Positions 1-8,359 of a stretch of DNA of 59,237 bases are shown in pieces; position 1 is the stretch's first letter, and each line of letters opens with the position of its first letter. Under the pieces are notes generated by a model. That model had not been told where the DNA came from. It was given only the letters and a program-made list of their open reading frames with translations, and did no database searches. The position numbers and the translations under genes are program-made. This DNA comes from Bacillota bacterium (GTDB lineage: Bacteria > Bacillota > Clostridia > Lachnospirales > Lachnospiraceae): NCBI GenBank assembly GCA_023411555.1, contig JAEYOQ010000012.1, positions 1-59,237 on the forward strand. The letters run 5' to 3'.

Positions 1-106
1 TTGTTATTATAGTGCGGTTTGAGACCCACACTCATTATAACAAAGGAGTTCTCTTATGAAAACGCTAGAAGCCACTGGGATCCACCAGCATAGCTGGTGG
101 TTTTTT
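1..106 (+). repeat. Hairpin element, copy A (cut by the window edge)
   Basis: TTGTTAT at 1-7 is the complement of ATAACAA within ATAACAAAGGAG (37-48), so the window seems to begin inside the left arm of a stem. Further on, CCACCAGC (82-89), ATA, GCTGGTGG (93-100) and six T form a terminator-like hairpin. The same order of parts (CTCCTTTGTTAT / ATAACAAAGGAG, a GGCCA-like block, CCACCAGCATA) recurs at 35234-35330, so this is a repeat family. Its identity is unknown; a remnant of a small transposon end or a structured RNA are both possible. Confidence 0.5.
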
Positions 107-134
107 AAAGATAGCCCTACAATAAAAATAAGCA

Positions 135-163
135 CAAAAAAAGTTCACTCATCCGAGTGAACA
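135..163 (-). terminator. Rho-independent terminator of the ABC importer operon
   Basis: On the minus strand, GTTCACT / AGTGAAC (143-149 and 156-162 on plus) form a stem with a six-base loop. Seven T follow (the A run at 136-142 on plus). It lies about 40 nt after the stop codon of the metallo-hydrolase gene. Confidence 0.85.
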
Positions 164-200
164 ATTTTGTGTTATACTCCTCCAATTATATGCAACAAGC

Positions 201-878
201 TCAGATTGTCTGAAAGCCTCTGTTCCTATAAATGCTCTCATCTTCTCCATCTAAGTGCATACAATAAACTCGATTCCTTAATTCCATCGGAATCACCAAT
301 TCCAGCTTATCGATTTCACAATGGGAGGGTGTCTTTGATGTATGGGTTGATGTATCTTGATATAGTCTATTGATTGCTCCACTCAAGAAATCAGCCAGAA
401 TTACATCCGGTATTTTATAGGAATCACCGCTATAATAAATTCTTTCATTATTTACTTCTATTAGATAGCCATAGCAACGCATGGTATTAGCATGGTCTAC
501 CGGTATGGCTTTTGCTGATATCCCCTGAAGCTGGGGTGGAAGCATTCTATCATAGTTATATGTATGTTCTTCAATTCCCATCAGCTTTAGCAAGTCAACG
601 ATGGTAGTCTCCGGATGTATCACATAAATTTTCTTGTTTAGCACAAAATAACAGTAAGATATCAGCGACCCAAGACTACCCACATGATCACAATGCAGAT
701 GGGTGATTAGTACATAGATATTATTACAAGTCTTCAGCTCCTCCATGTTCCATATATCACCAAAAACACTTTCGCCGCAATCAATTAGGAATAGACTATC
801 TTCTATCGCAAAATATGCACTCGTATTTTTTAATGACGGAGTGAATGCCGAACCTCTTCCAACAAATTTTAATTCCAT
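201..878 (-). CDS. Metallo-beta-lactamase-fold hydrolase
   Basis: A 225-aa soluble protein of the metallo-beta-lactamase superfamily. The metal motif HLHCDH sits near residues 60-65, followed by HAN (about 128), GDS (about 150) and a C-terminal MHLD that supplies the last histidine. This resembles the RNase Z / phosphodiesterase-like branch, but the chain is shorter than tRNase Z and no exosite arm is evident. The start has a good site (AAGGAG, 7 nt upstream). It is the last gene of the importer operon, 12 nt after the second permease. That position suggests it processes the imported compound; with a Ugp-like importer, a glycerophosphodiester or other phosphodiester is an attractive but unproven substrate. 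Confidence 0.8.
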   Translation of the reverse strand: MELKFVGRGSAFTPSLKNTSAYFAIEDSLFLIDCGESVFGDIWNMEELKTCNNIYVLITHLHCDHVGSLGSLISYCYFVLNKKIYVIHPETTIVDLLKLMGIEEHTYNYDRMLPPQLQGISAKAIPVDHANTMRCYGYLIEVNNERIYYSGDSYKIPDVILADFLSGAINRLYQDTSTHTSKTPSHCEIDKLELVIPMELRNRVYCMHLDGEDESIYRNRGFQTI

Positions 879-890
879 AAATTTCTCCTT

Positions 891-1706
891 TTATTCCTTA
901 ATGCCCGCGCTAACAAAGCTATTCATAAATTGCTTCTGCATTACTAAAAATGCAATTAATAATGGCAGGATGATTATAAATGTTGCCGCACAAACATTAG
1001 CCCATTGCATATTTGCCTCTTTTGATTTTGCGAATATTGCAAGTCCTACCGTTAAGGTTCTGTTCTCCGGCGAATTGGTCACAATAAGCGGCCACAAATA
1101 ATTATTCCAGTGATAGCTTACAGAGATTACCGCAAAGGAGACATAAGCCGGCTTTGCATTTGGCATATATACCTTCCAGATTGTCTGCCATAACGTAGCA
1201 CCGTCAATTAGTGCCGCCTCTGACAGAGCCTTGGGTATTGTCTTAAAGGTCTGGCGCAATAAAAAGATCGCTAGGGCACTGCCTAAGAACGGTAACATAA
1301 TTCCGAGCTTGGTATCGGTAAGTCCTAATTCAGACAAGGTCATAAAATTAGCCGTTATCAAGACATCATTCGGAATAATTATCTGCATGAAAATGATAGC
1401 AAAAACTATCGTTTGCCCTTTGAATTTCATGACCGCCAAGGCATAGGCAGCCATAGTTGACGTTACAAACTGTATACAGAACGTAATGGCAACAATCGTG
1501 AGCGTATTAATATAGTATTGACCGAATGGAATCGCATTCCATACATAGATCAGATTATCCAATGTAAACTTCGTCTTGGGAAACAGCGACATAACAAACG
1601 ATGGTTCACTAAATGCCGTTCCAACCAACCATACAAAAGGGATTAACCATATGATTGCAATTACTATGGACAAAAGGGTAGCTAATATATCGCTTTTCTT
1701 ATTCAT
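891..1706 (-). CDS. ABC sugar importer permease, UgpE/MalG-type
   Basis: Inner-membrane subunit of a CUT1-type carbohydrate ABC importer, about 271 aa with six predicted membrane spans. The cytoplasmic EAA loop that contacts the ATPase is visible as EAALIDGATLWQTIWKVYMP near residue 185. ATG at 1706 is preferred to the upstream TTG because GAGGGGGA lies just before it. It follows the partner permease by 13 nt. No ATPase gene is present in the operon; many Firmicutes CUT1 importers share a distant MsmX-type ATPase, which probably applies here. Confidence 0.92.
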   Translation of the reverse strand: MNKKSDILATLLSIVIAIIWLIPFVWLVGTAFSEPSFVMSLFPKTKFTLDNLIYVWNAIPFGQYYINTLTIVAITFCIQFVTSTMAAYALAVMKFKGQTIVFAIIFMQIIIPNDVLITANFMTLSELGLTDTKLGIMLPFLGSALAIFLLRQTFKTIPKALSEAALIDGATLWQTIWKVYMPNAKPAYVSFAVISVSYHWNNYLWPLIVTNSPENRTLTVGLAIFAKSKEANMQWANVCAATFIIILPLLIAFLVMQKQFMNSFVSAGIKE

Positions 1707-1719
1707 ATCCAATCCCCCT

Positions 1720-2619
1720 CTAGTTATAATGTACCTTTTTATCTTGGTTCAAAAATCTTGGTAATGAAACAACCAATAAAGTAACTAACATAATTACAGT
1801 CAATGCAGATGATATACCATAATTAAAGTTTGTAAAGCCCTGCTGGTACAGATAGTACAGCAATAGCATACTTGCATTATTCGGTGCTCCTTCTGTCATA
1901 ATAACGACATGGTCTACCAATTTAAAGCTGTTGGTAAAAGCAATCGTGGAAACAAACAATATGGTAGGTCCTAAGAGAGGGAATGTAATCTTTCTAAATG
2001 TGGTCCAAAAACGAGCACCATCGATTCTGGCGGCTTCGTAAATTTCTTCCGAGATATTTTGCATTCCTGACAAGAAAAATACCATAAGATATCCGGCTTC
2101 CTTCCATACATACATGACAGCCATCGCCGGCAGAACGGTATCTTTACTTGATAAGACATTCATCGGCTTTAATCCGAGACGGATCAGAGTTTGATCTAAA
2201 AGACCATTCTTCGCCATATATACGAACATCCATACACTGGCAACTGCGATCATCGGCATTACAACGGGATAAAAATAAGCCGTTCTCATAAAACCAACTT
2301 TTTTTCCCTTTCTATTTACCAACAATGCCAGCCCAATTCCGAGAATCATACTAGGGATTACTGTGATCAATGAAAATTCAATTGTATTACCGATAACCTT
2401 CCAAAAAATCTTGTTTTTAGAAAGTGCTATATAGTTTTCTAAACCGGCAAACTCAGGAGCTGCCATACCCATCTTAAACTTACATAAGCTTAGGTACAAA
2501 CTCCGAAACACCGGATATACTGTAAATATCAGCATAAAAAACAATGCAGGGAACAGTAACATCCAAGCGCCAATATTCGTTTTTAAATTTTTTCGAAATC
2601 TGGGATTCTTAATTCGCAT
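1720..2619 (-). CDS. ABC sugar importer permease, UgpA/MalF-type
   Basis: First permease of the importer, about 299 aa with six predicted spans and the EAA-loop signature EAARIDGARFWTTFRKITFP. A longer frame opens at 2664, but ATG at 2619 (MRIKNPRF) has AGGAG at the right distance, and the longer version would run into the intra-operon stem-loop at 2644-2726. It pairs with the second permease to form the membrane channel. The substrate cannot be read from the permeases alone. Confidence 0.92.
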   Translation of the reverse strand: MRIKNPRFRKNLKTNIGAWMLLFPALFFMLIFTVYPVFRSLYLSLCKFKMGMAAPEFAGLENYIALSKNKIFWKVIGNTIEFSLITVIPSMILGIGLALLVNRKGKKVGFMRTAYFYPVVMPMIAVASVWMFVYMAKNGLLDQTLIRLGLKPMNVLSSKDTVLPAMAVMYVWKEAGYLMVFFLSGMQNISEEIYEAARIDGARFWTTFRKITFPLLGPTILFVSTIAFTNSFKLVDHVVIMTEGAPNNASMLLLYYLYQQGFTNFNYGISSALTVIMLVTLLVVSLPRFLNQDKKVHYN

Positions 2620-2643
2620 ACTATCACTCCTGTGATTATAGAA

Positions 2644-2726
2644 AGACTGTCGCAAAGCATACATTATGTTAATTGATTATGTGACACGATGATGTATGAT
2701 ATAATGTATTGTTATTCGCGACAGTC
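2644..2726 (-). terminator. Intra-operon stem-loop between binding-protein and permease genes
   Basis: GACTGTCGC and GCGACAGTC form the outer stem, and AATACATTAT / ATAATGTAT form a second paired segment inside it. On the minus strand the stem is followed by TTTCT, a weak T-run. Stem-loops after the binding-protein gene are common in ABC operons, where they stabilise the upstream mRNA or attenuate read-through so that the lipoprotein is made in excess. Confidence 0.7.
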
Positions 2727-2757
2727 CCTATTCATATTTTAGTCGGCCGCTTACTGC

Positions 2758-4134
2758 TTATTGGAATTCTGCCAGAACTGCCTCGCCAGCCTCCTGGGCA
2801 TTATCCAAAGCTTCCTGAGCTGTAGCCTCACCTGTAATAGCGGATTGAATATTATCATTCAAAATTCTCCACATTTCAGCTGCATTATAGGTTGTTAACT
2901 CCGGCTTCGCATACGCTAACTGCTCATATGCAACTGCTGCCTGAGGTACTTCTGCATAATAATTCTTAATGATATCAGTTTGGAAGCAGGATTCTCTTGT
3001 TGCAACATAACCGGTATTCACACTCCACTGAGCAGCTCTTTCTGTATCGGTACAGAACTTGATAAACTTCCAAGCTGCTTGTACTCGTTCTTCTGATAAA
3101 CCGGATGCAATATAGAAATTACCGCCACCGGTAGGTGCTGCTACACGCTTACCTGCAGGTAAAAATGCTGTACCAAAATCAAAGGTTGCATTTATATTAA
3201 TGTTTGCCATATTTCCTGTTGTATGATAGATCATTGCCACTTGACCTGCGAGGAACTGGGTCGGTAAATCGGTCCATTGTACAATTCCCTCTGCCATACA
3301 ATCATACTTATTCTGCAAATCAATCCAGAATTGTAATGCCTCAACATTCTCAGGTGTATTGAAATAGATTGTCTTGCCGTCATCAGCCATCAGATTCTTG
3401 CCGTCTGTGCTGTTCTGTAAAGCAAAGCCCGTGAAAGCCCATTGAGCGGAGCCGGAGTTAAGCGCGATGCCCACACCTTCTCTATTCTCATTGGTCAGCT
3501 TCTGAGCATATGTAGCAAGCTCTTCCCAGGTTGTGGGCGGAGCTTCCGGATCCAGACCAACCTCTCTGAAGGCATCTTTATTATAATATAAAACCATTGT
3601 ACTTCTCTGGAAAGGAATGGAGTAGATCTTTCCGTCTACATAAGAGTCTTCCATAAAACCATCCAAAAAGTCATCAATATAAGCTTTGCCTGCATCACCA
3701 TCCGCAGCAATTAATTCATCAAGGGGCATAGCCATGCCTGTGGATGCCATTGTGAAGCGCTGTGTAGCCAAGTTAACAAATACATCCGGAGGATTACCAC
3801 CGGAGATCGCTGTCTGGATCTTAACCACGGTGTCATCATAATTTCCAGTGTATACCGGGTTTACCTTGATGTTAGGATTTTCAGCAGTGAAATCTGCACA
3901 TAATTTATCAATTACTGCTGTGACTGCTCCACCTACATTAACTGGGTAAAAAAATGTTAATTCAATCTGTTCTGTACTTTTTTCCTTCGCAGACTCCGCA
4001 TTCGTACTTGTGCTGCTTTCTGTTGTTGTACCACTTTTGGTAGCATCCGCACTATCTGTCTTACTGTTCGAACAAGCCGACATCATTCCTAGAGACAAGA
4101 TACATACCAGTAAAATTGCTATCGCCTTTCTCAT
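2758..4134 (-). CDS. Extracellular solute-binding lipoprotein, UgpB-like
   Basis: Substrate-capture lipoprotein of the importer, 458 aa. The N-terminus is a lipoprotein signal (positive MRK, hydrophobic core, lipobox ending MSAC at about residue 21), followed by a Ser/Thr-rich linker to about residue 55. The mature part is a family 1 solute-binding protein. Segments such as NPNIKVNPVYTGNYDD, YYNKDAFREVGLDPEAPP and NTGYVATRE resemble the glycerol-3-phosphate/glycerophosphodiester binder UgpB, so such a ligand is suggested but not proven. It is the first gene of the operon, under a strong promoter that overlaps a LacI-type operator. Confidence 0.93.
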   Translation of the reverse strand: MRKAIAILLVCILSLGMMSACSNSKTDSADATKSGTTTESSTSTNAESAKEKSTEQIELTFFYPVNVGGAVTAVIDKLCADFTAENPNIKVNPVYTGNYDDTVVKIQTAISGGNPPDVFVNLATQRFTMASTGMAMPLDELIAADGDAGKAYIDDFLDGFMEDSYVDGKIYSIPFQRSTMVLYYNKDAFREVGLDPEAPPTTWEELATYAQKLTNENREGVGIALNSGSAQWAFTGFALQNSTDGKNLMADDGKTIYFNTPENVEALQFWIDLQNKYDCMAEGIVQWTDLPTQFLAGQVAMIYHTTGNMANININATFDFGTAFLPAGKRVAAPTGGGNFYIASGLSEERVQAAWKFIKFCTDTERAAQWSVNTGYVATRESCFQTDIIKNYYAEVPQAAVAYEQLAYAKPELTTYNAAEMWRILNDNIQSAITGEATAQEALDNAQEAGEAVLAEFQ

Positions 4135-4175
4135 AAACCTTCCTCCATTATTTGGTTTTTGTTGTTACCATTTTT

Positions 4176-4204
4176 ATCATATCACCAATTTTGAAACGTG
4201 TCAA
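4176..4204 (-). promoter_or_regulatory. Sigma-A promoter of the importer operon
   Basis: On the minus strand a perfect -35 TTGACA (complement of 4199-4204) is separated by 17 bp from TATGAT (complement of 4176-4181). The transcript would start about 35 nt before the lipoprotein ATG, which has its own GGAGGAAGG site. Confidence 0.85.
4192..4203. promoter_or_regulatory. LacI-type operator O1
   Basis: TGAAACGTGTCA is a near-palindrome with a central CG, as expected for a LacI-family operator. It covers most of the -35 box of the importer promoter, so bound repressor should block transcription. O2 at 4340-4351 is the same site in opposite orientation. Confidence 0.7.
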
Positions 4205-4339
4205 TTGCGATTTATAATTTTTTTTAGCATATTATACACTTATATGTAATTTATAACCCATTTTTACTGCATTTTATTCATACAATTTAATATAACGTTA
4301 AAATATATGCATATATCTTCTAACAATTTTAACCCGAAT

Positions 4340-4351
4340 TGATACGTTTCA
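4340..4351. promoter_or_regulatory. LacI-type operator O2
   Basis: TGATACGTTTCA (complement TGAAACGTATCA) matches O1 at 11 of 12 positions. It ends 8 bp before the -35 box of the LacI-fusion gene. Autoregulation, or looping between the two sites 148 bp apart, is plausible. Confidence 0.68.
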
Positions 4352-4359
4352 TTTGAATA

Positions 4360-4388
4360 TTTACATTTTGATATATTTATGTTATACT
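4360..4388 (+). promoter_or_regulatory. Sigma-A promoter of the LacI-fusion gene
   Basis: TTTACA (4360-4365), a 17-bp spacer and TATACT (4383-4388). The start codon follows at 4427. Confidence 0.8.
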
Positions 4389-4426
4389 TTTAGCAATATA
4401 TTACATAGGGGGGGGACTAGGAGAAT

Positions 4427-6619
4427 ATGCCAACGATAAAGGATATCGCAAAGGCAGCAGGAGTATCTCAAGGCACAGTATCAAATGTCTTGAGTGGCAA
4501 GGGTAACGTCAGCAGCGAGAAAATAAAGCATGTTCAGGATGTTGCTTTTGCTTTAGGCTACACTCCAAACGAAAGAGCTAAGAATCTTAGAAAGGGGGCA
4601 TCTAATCTTCTAGCAGCAATTGTTCCTAATATCAATTCAAAGCAATATATGGAATTCTATGTTAGTTTTAAAAATTATGCTGAAAGTCATAATTATGCTG
4701 CACAGCTTTATATAACCAACGATAATCCCGAGGGTGAGCAGTCCGTATTAAATGAAATTAAATCAAGCATGGCCGCAGGTGTAGCTACCATTTCCTGTAG
4801 TAATGCTTCCGATAACATTTATAGAGATCTTGGTTATGAGGATCCCTACAATATTATTTTTGTAGAGAGAGATCCCGGATTCTCATGCAACTATATCGGC
4901 TTTGACTATAGGAAGGCCGGAGCTTATCTAGCGAATTGCGCCTTAGAACAGAATTATACCTCGATTGGTTTAATAACAGGGGATTTAAACCAGTCGAATG
5001 AAGCCGCTTTCTATAATAGCTTCATGCAGACAATCGGGAAAAGCAAGTGTATCGTAAATCATATTCAAACCGACCATTATCGCAAAAATCATAATATCCT
5101 ACAAATGCTAAACGGAGCATCTCTACAAGCATTTTTTGTTTCCAATTATGGATTTACTGAGAATGTAAAGGATATTAATCAAAGCTTTAATTCCGGTAAC
5201 GATACAAAAATTTATACCGTATCCCCCATCTTCACCATGCCCGAGAACGATTTTTTCAAGTACGAGCTAAATTATCGGTACTTGGGAATTGTCGCAGCAG
5301 AGGCACTAATTAAGGTTGCCGAGAAGAAGGAGGTTAATTTCCCTATCCTTCTGGATAATACCGGTCATCGGAATTGGTTTCCGAATATCAAGTATAAAGC
5401 AGAGCACGAACCGATTAACGTGCTAACGATAGACTCGCCAGAAGCCTATACCATGAAAAGTCTGTCACGGATTTATACTCAAAAGACTGGAATTGATGTC
5501 AACATTACCGTCTATTCCTATGATGAGATGTACGAGGCCTTCACGAACATGAGCGAATCCTCTGTCTTTGATGTAATAAGGCTCGATGTCACCTGGCTAT
5601 CCTGGTTTGCGGAAAAGATCTTACAACCAATTGATCAATTAGATCCAAGTATATCATTGCTGTTTGATCAGTACTTAGATGGCGTGGTGGAACGTTATTC
5701 GATCATTAACAATCGTATCTACACACTTCCCTCCACTCCTAGTATGATGTTACTATACTATCGAAAAGACCTCTTCAACAGCTCTGTACTAAAACGGATC
5801 TATTATGAAAAATATAAATATGAGCTTCTTCCCCCAACCAGTATTGAGGAATTCAATCGGATCGCACGCTTTTTCACAAAAGCCTATAATCCCTCCTCGC
5901 CAACTGATTATGGAGCCACGCTTACGCTTGGAAGCACAGGTGTTGCCGCCTCGGAGTTTTTAGCAAGATACTTCAGCTATAATCAAAATCTATATGATGA
6001 TAATAACCTCATAAAATTGAATAGCGATATCGCATTGAAATGCTTAACAGAATTAACTGAGCTCAAGAATTATTCCAACGAAAACTATAATACCTGGTGG
6101 ACGGATACTGCCGCTTCCTTTGCTGAAGGGAATACCGCTATGACGATCCTTTATAGCAACTACGCCTCCGACCTACTCCGCAATAATTCCAGGGTAGTAG
6201 GTAATATCGGTTATACACTGGTACCAGGAAATAATCCTCTAGTCGGTGGTGGCTCCTTGGGCGTATCAAAGTTCAGCAAGCATCCCGAAGCAGCTCTTCA
6301 ATTTATCAAATGGATGTGTAGCGAACCGATTACCACCGCCTCTACTGCATTGGGTAGCGTTTCTCCCTGCAAAAACACTTATGATAATTATGAGATTGTC
6401 GATGTATATCCATGGTTAAATTTGGTAAAGGACTGTTTTGTATTATCCCATTGTGGAAGAATACCCAGTACAATCAACAAACCCTTTGATGAACGCCGCT
6501 TTTTAGGCATAGTCGGAATGGCCGTAAAGAACTCTTACAGCGGAGCCATGAAACCTAAAGAAGCCCTTAATTTAGCTCAGGAATTATTCACAAAACAATT
6601 TGATTATCTTTATACCTAA
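4427..6619 (+). CDS. LacI-family repressor fused to a solute-binding-protein domain
   Basis: A 730-aa one-polypeptide fusion. Residues 1-50 are a LacI helix-turn-helix with hinge helix (TIKDIAKAAGVSQGTVSNVL, then NERAKNLRKG). Residues about 60-325 are the usual LacI sensor domain, related to type I periplasmic binding proteins. Residues about 328-730 are a second, complete ligand-binding module of the family 1 extracellular solute-binding type (ITVYSYDEMYEAF, LYYRKDLF, GGGSLGVSKFSKHPEAALQF). There is no signal peptide or membrane span, so the binding module should be cytoplasmic. It is divergent from the importer, with operators between them, and is therefore the likely local regulator. It may sense two ligands, or one ligand through the extra domain. 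Normal LacI proteins are about 330 aa. Confidence 0.93.
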   Translation: MPTIKDIAKAAGVSQGTVSNVLSGKGNVSSEKIKHVQDVAFALGYTPNERAKNLRKGASNLLAAIVPNINSKQYMEFYVSFKNYAESHNYAAQLYITNDNPEGEQSVLNEIKSSMAAGVATISCSNASDNIYRDLGYEDPYNIIFVERDPGFSCNYIGFDYRKAGAYLANCALEQNYTSIGLITGDLNQSNEAAFYNSFMQTIGKSKCIVNHIQTDHYRKNHNILQMLNGASLQAFFVSNYGFTENVKDINQSFNSGNDTKIYTVSPIFTMPENDFFKYELNYRYLGIVAAEALIKVAEKKEVNFPILLDNTGHRNWFPNIKYKAEHEPINVLTIDSPEAYTMKSLSRIYTQKTGIDVNITVYSYDEMYEAFTNMSESSVFDVIRLDVTWLSWFAEKILQPIDQLDPSISLLFDQYLDGVVERYSIINNRIYTLPSTPSMMLLYYRKDLFNSSVLKRIYYEKYKYELLPPTSIEEFNRIARFFTKAYNPSSPTDYGATLTLGSTGVAASEFLARYFSYNQNLYDDNNLIKLNSDIALKCLTELTELKNYSNENYNTWWTDTAASFAEGNTAMTILYSNYASDLLRNNSRVVGNIGYTLVPGNNPLVGGGSLGVSKFSKHPEAALQFIKWMCSEPITTASTALGSVSPCKNTYDNYEIVDVYPWLNLVKDCFVLSHCGRIPSTINKPFDERRFLGIVGMAVKNSYSGAMKPKEALNLAQELFTKQFDYLYT

Positions 6620-6634
6620 TAAAACAGGACAAAA

Positions 6635-6677
6635 AAAGGAATGTCGTAGTATTTTGACTAACTACAGACATTCCTTT
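6635..6677. terminator. Bidirectional terminator between convergent genes
   Basis: AAAGGAATGTCGTAGT (6635-6650) pairs with ACTACAGACATTCCTTT (6661-6677) except for one bulge. A runs on one side and T on the other serve both strands. It separates the LacI-fusion gene from the HtrA-like gene. Confidence 0.88.
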
Positions 6678-6685
6678 TACATATC

Positions 6686-8047
6686 TTAATTTTTCTTTGC
6701 TTTTAGCGTTACTTTGATATCCAACTCACGTTGGGTCGACCCTGTGGTTCGTAAAATCTTTACCTGTATATCATCCTCCGGAGCATAGGTACTGATAAAA
6801 TTAAAGAAGCTATTCGTATTAATGATCGCATTTTCATCGATCTGAAGTATGATGTCCCCATTCTGAATACCTGCCTCAAAAGCCGGAGAATCTTCAATAA
6901 CCTCATTGATATATACGCCATTATCAATCTTATATTCCTTCAATGCCGCTTCCGGCATATCAAGTGTCTTCACACCGAAATAATTACGTGCAACTCTATT
7001 GGCCATGTTCCCCAGTACCAGCTTCAACTTACTAATCCCAATCGCTGTACTGAGCCCCTCATTTTGCTCGCCTTTCAAGGTCCTGGTAATCACTCCAATT
7101 ACCTCGCCCTTCATATTGACAATAATCCCATCGCTGTTTGGATGATCTATCATATCTGTATTAAATAAATCCAGCTTATTGTCGGTAATATAAGCATAGC
7201 TGTTTTTGCTGGAAATTATTCCAGACACCAAAGAACCAGTATGTCCGTTCGGACTACCTAAAGCTATTATTGGGCTTCCAACGGCTAATGTATAAGACTC
7301 GCCCAGCTTAGCAACCTGTAGGCTATTCATATAAGTAGCCGGGATATTCTCCACGGGAACTGCTAACATTGCCAGATTAAGCTCTTTATCGTAATCCTGT
7401 ACAACAGCATCCACCGCAAAGTTGTCCGATAACTGAATTTTTATCGCATCCGCATCCTTAATTCGGTCATAGCTAACTAGTATCAACAGGCTAATACTGT
7501 CATTATAAAAAATCAGACCAGAGGTTTCATCAACAAGCTCAACATTTGTTCCAAACCATACGTCAGTCTCATCATTGATACTCACAACGGTAACCACAGA
7601 CCTTTCAACTTCGTAAGACAGCTTACGAATCTCCTCATAAATATTACTGTAATCATCAATATCCGCATCAATCGGCGGACGCTCAATTATGACAGTATCC
7701 GGCTCCTGCTTATCATTACTACTTACGATCACCGGTTCATCCGGAATTTTTGTCTGATTATCTTCGTTCTTCCCGTCCTCGCTTTTCTCACTCTCATTTT
7801 TAACCATCGTCTCCTCCGGAATCTCCGTAGGAAATGCTGTTGGAAGCTTGGTTTCCTTGCTATTATGTAAAAACTCATAAAGCTTCGGCTCTGTCAAAAC
7901 AAAGGTAACAGCTGCAACAATACCGAATATGATGGCCAAGCATATCGTTAAAAGAAATGGAAGAACTCTCTTTTTGAACTTTTTACGTTTCTTCTCAATT
8001 ACTTGCTCCTTGATAAACTCAAAATCTTTCTTATCGTTATCAGACAT
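6686..8047 (-). CDS. Membrane-anchored HtrA-like protein with degenerate protease domain and PDZ
   Basis: A 453-aa protein: a short Lys-rich cytoplasmic tail, one membrane span at about residues 28-50, an acidic Ser/Thr/Glu linker to about 130, a trypsin-like fold (about 145-340) and a C-terminal PDZ domain (about 350-445; GVYINEVIEDSPAFEAGIQN). The fold follows HtrA/DegP, but the triad is damaged. No histidine occurs where GYILTNxHV would be (GLIFYNDSISLL instead). The Asp motif DLAVLKV reads NLAMLAV, and GNSGG reads PNSDG. It is therefore probably a pseudoprotease that uses its PDZ domain to bind or scaffold envelope proteins. The start has a clear AAGGAG site. It shares a terminator with the convergent upstream gene. 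Confidence 0.88.
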   Translation of the reverse strand: MSDNDKKDFEFIKEQVIEKKRKKFKKRVLPFLLTICLAIIFGIVAAVTFVLTEPKLYEFLHNSKETKLPTAFPTEIPEETMVKNESEKSEDGKNEDNQTKIPDEPVIVSSNDKQEPDTVIIERPPIDADIDDYSNIYEEIRKLSYEVERSVVTVVSINDETDVWFGTNVELVDETSGLIFYNDSISLLILVSYDRIKDADAIKIQLSDNFAVDAVVQDYDKELNLAMLAVPVENIPATYMNSLQVAKLGESYTLAVGSPIIALGSPNGHTGSLVSGIISSKNSYAYITDNKLDLFNTDMIDHPNSDGIIVNMKGEVIGVITRTLKGEQNEGLSTAIGISKLKLVLGNMANRVARNYFGVKTLDMPEAALKEYKIDNGVYINEVIEDSPAFEAGIQNGDIILQIDENAIINTNSFFNFISTYAPEDDIQVKILRTTGSTQRELDIKVTLKAKKN

Positions 8048-8359
8048 CCTTATTCTCCTTCAAGAGACAAATTACAATTAGGATTCTAGTAATACTTAAG
8101 TCCTATTCTAGCAGTGACATATGAACATATTATGAATTATTTGTAAACAAACCTTCTACATTCCTTTCAGGCGACGGATTTAAGTCATAGTATTAATACT
8201 ATAGTATAATCATTTGGTAAAATCAAGAATTAACACATAAAAACCCTCATTTTCTTGTTTTAAATATTTACAACATAAGGTAAAATAGTTATAGTATCCT
8301 TAGATATGATTATTAAACCTGCTGTTAAGAGGCAGATGAAAGAAAGGCTTGAATGTACT
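8048..8359. other. Divergent intergenic region
   Basis: This 312-bp AT-rich stretch separates the HtrA-like gene (minus) from mutS2 (plus). It holds the mutS2 promoter at 8267-8295 and a short palindromic AT stretch (AGTATTAATACT near 8188-8199). I see no gene in it. Confidence 0.6.
8267..8295 (+). promoter_or_regulatory. Promoter of mutS2
   Basis: TTTACA (8267-8272), 17 bp, TATAGT (8290-8295). Transcription would start near 8302. That makes an ATG at 8306 too close to be the start and supports initiation at 8360. Confidence 0.65.

Noticed and set aside
201..878. tRNase Z assignment for the metallo-hydrolase
   Set aside because: It is too short, without the exosite arm, and its operon place fits a metabolite hydrolase better.
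4192..4203. Possible CcpA cre site
   Set aside because: The spacing between TG and CA is two bases shorter than the cre consensus, and the two copies flank a LacI-type gene. A local LacI operator explains them better.
8306..8359. An 18-codon N-terminal extension of mutS2
   Set aside because: The likely promoter (-10 at 8290-8295) would start transcription only a few bases before 8306, and orthologues begin at MNEKAL-like sequence.
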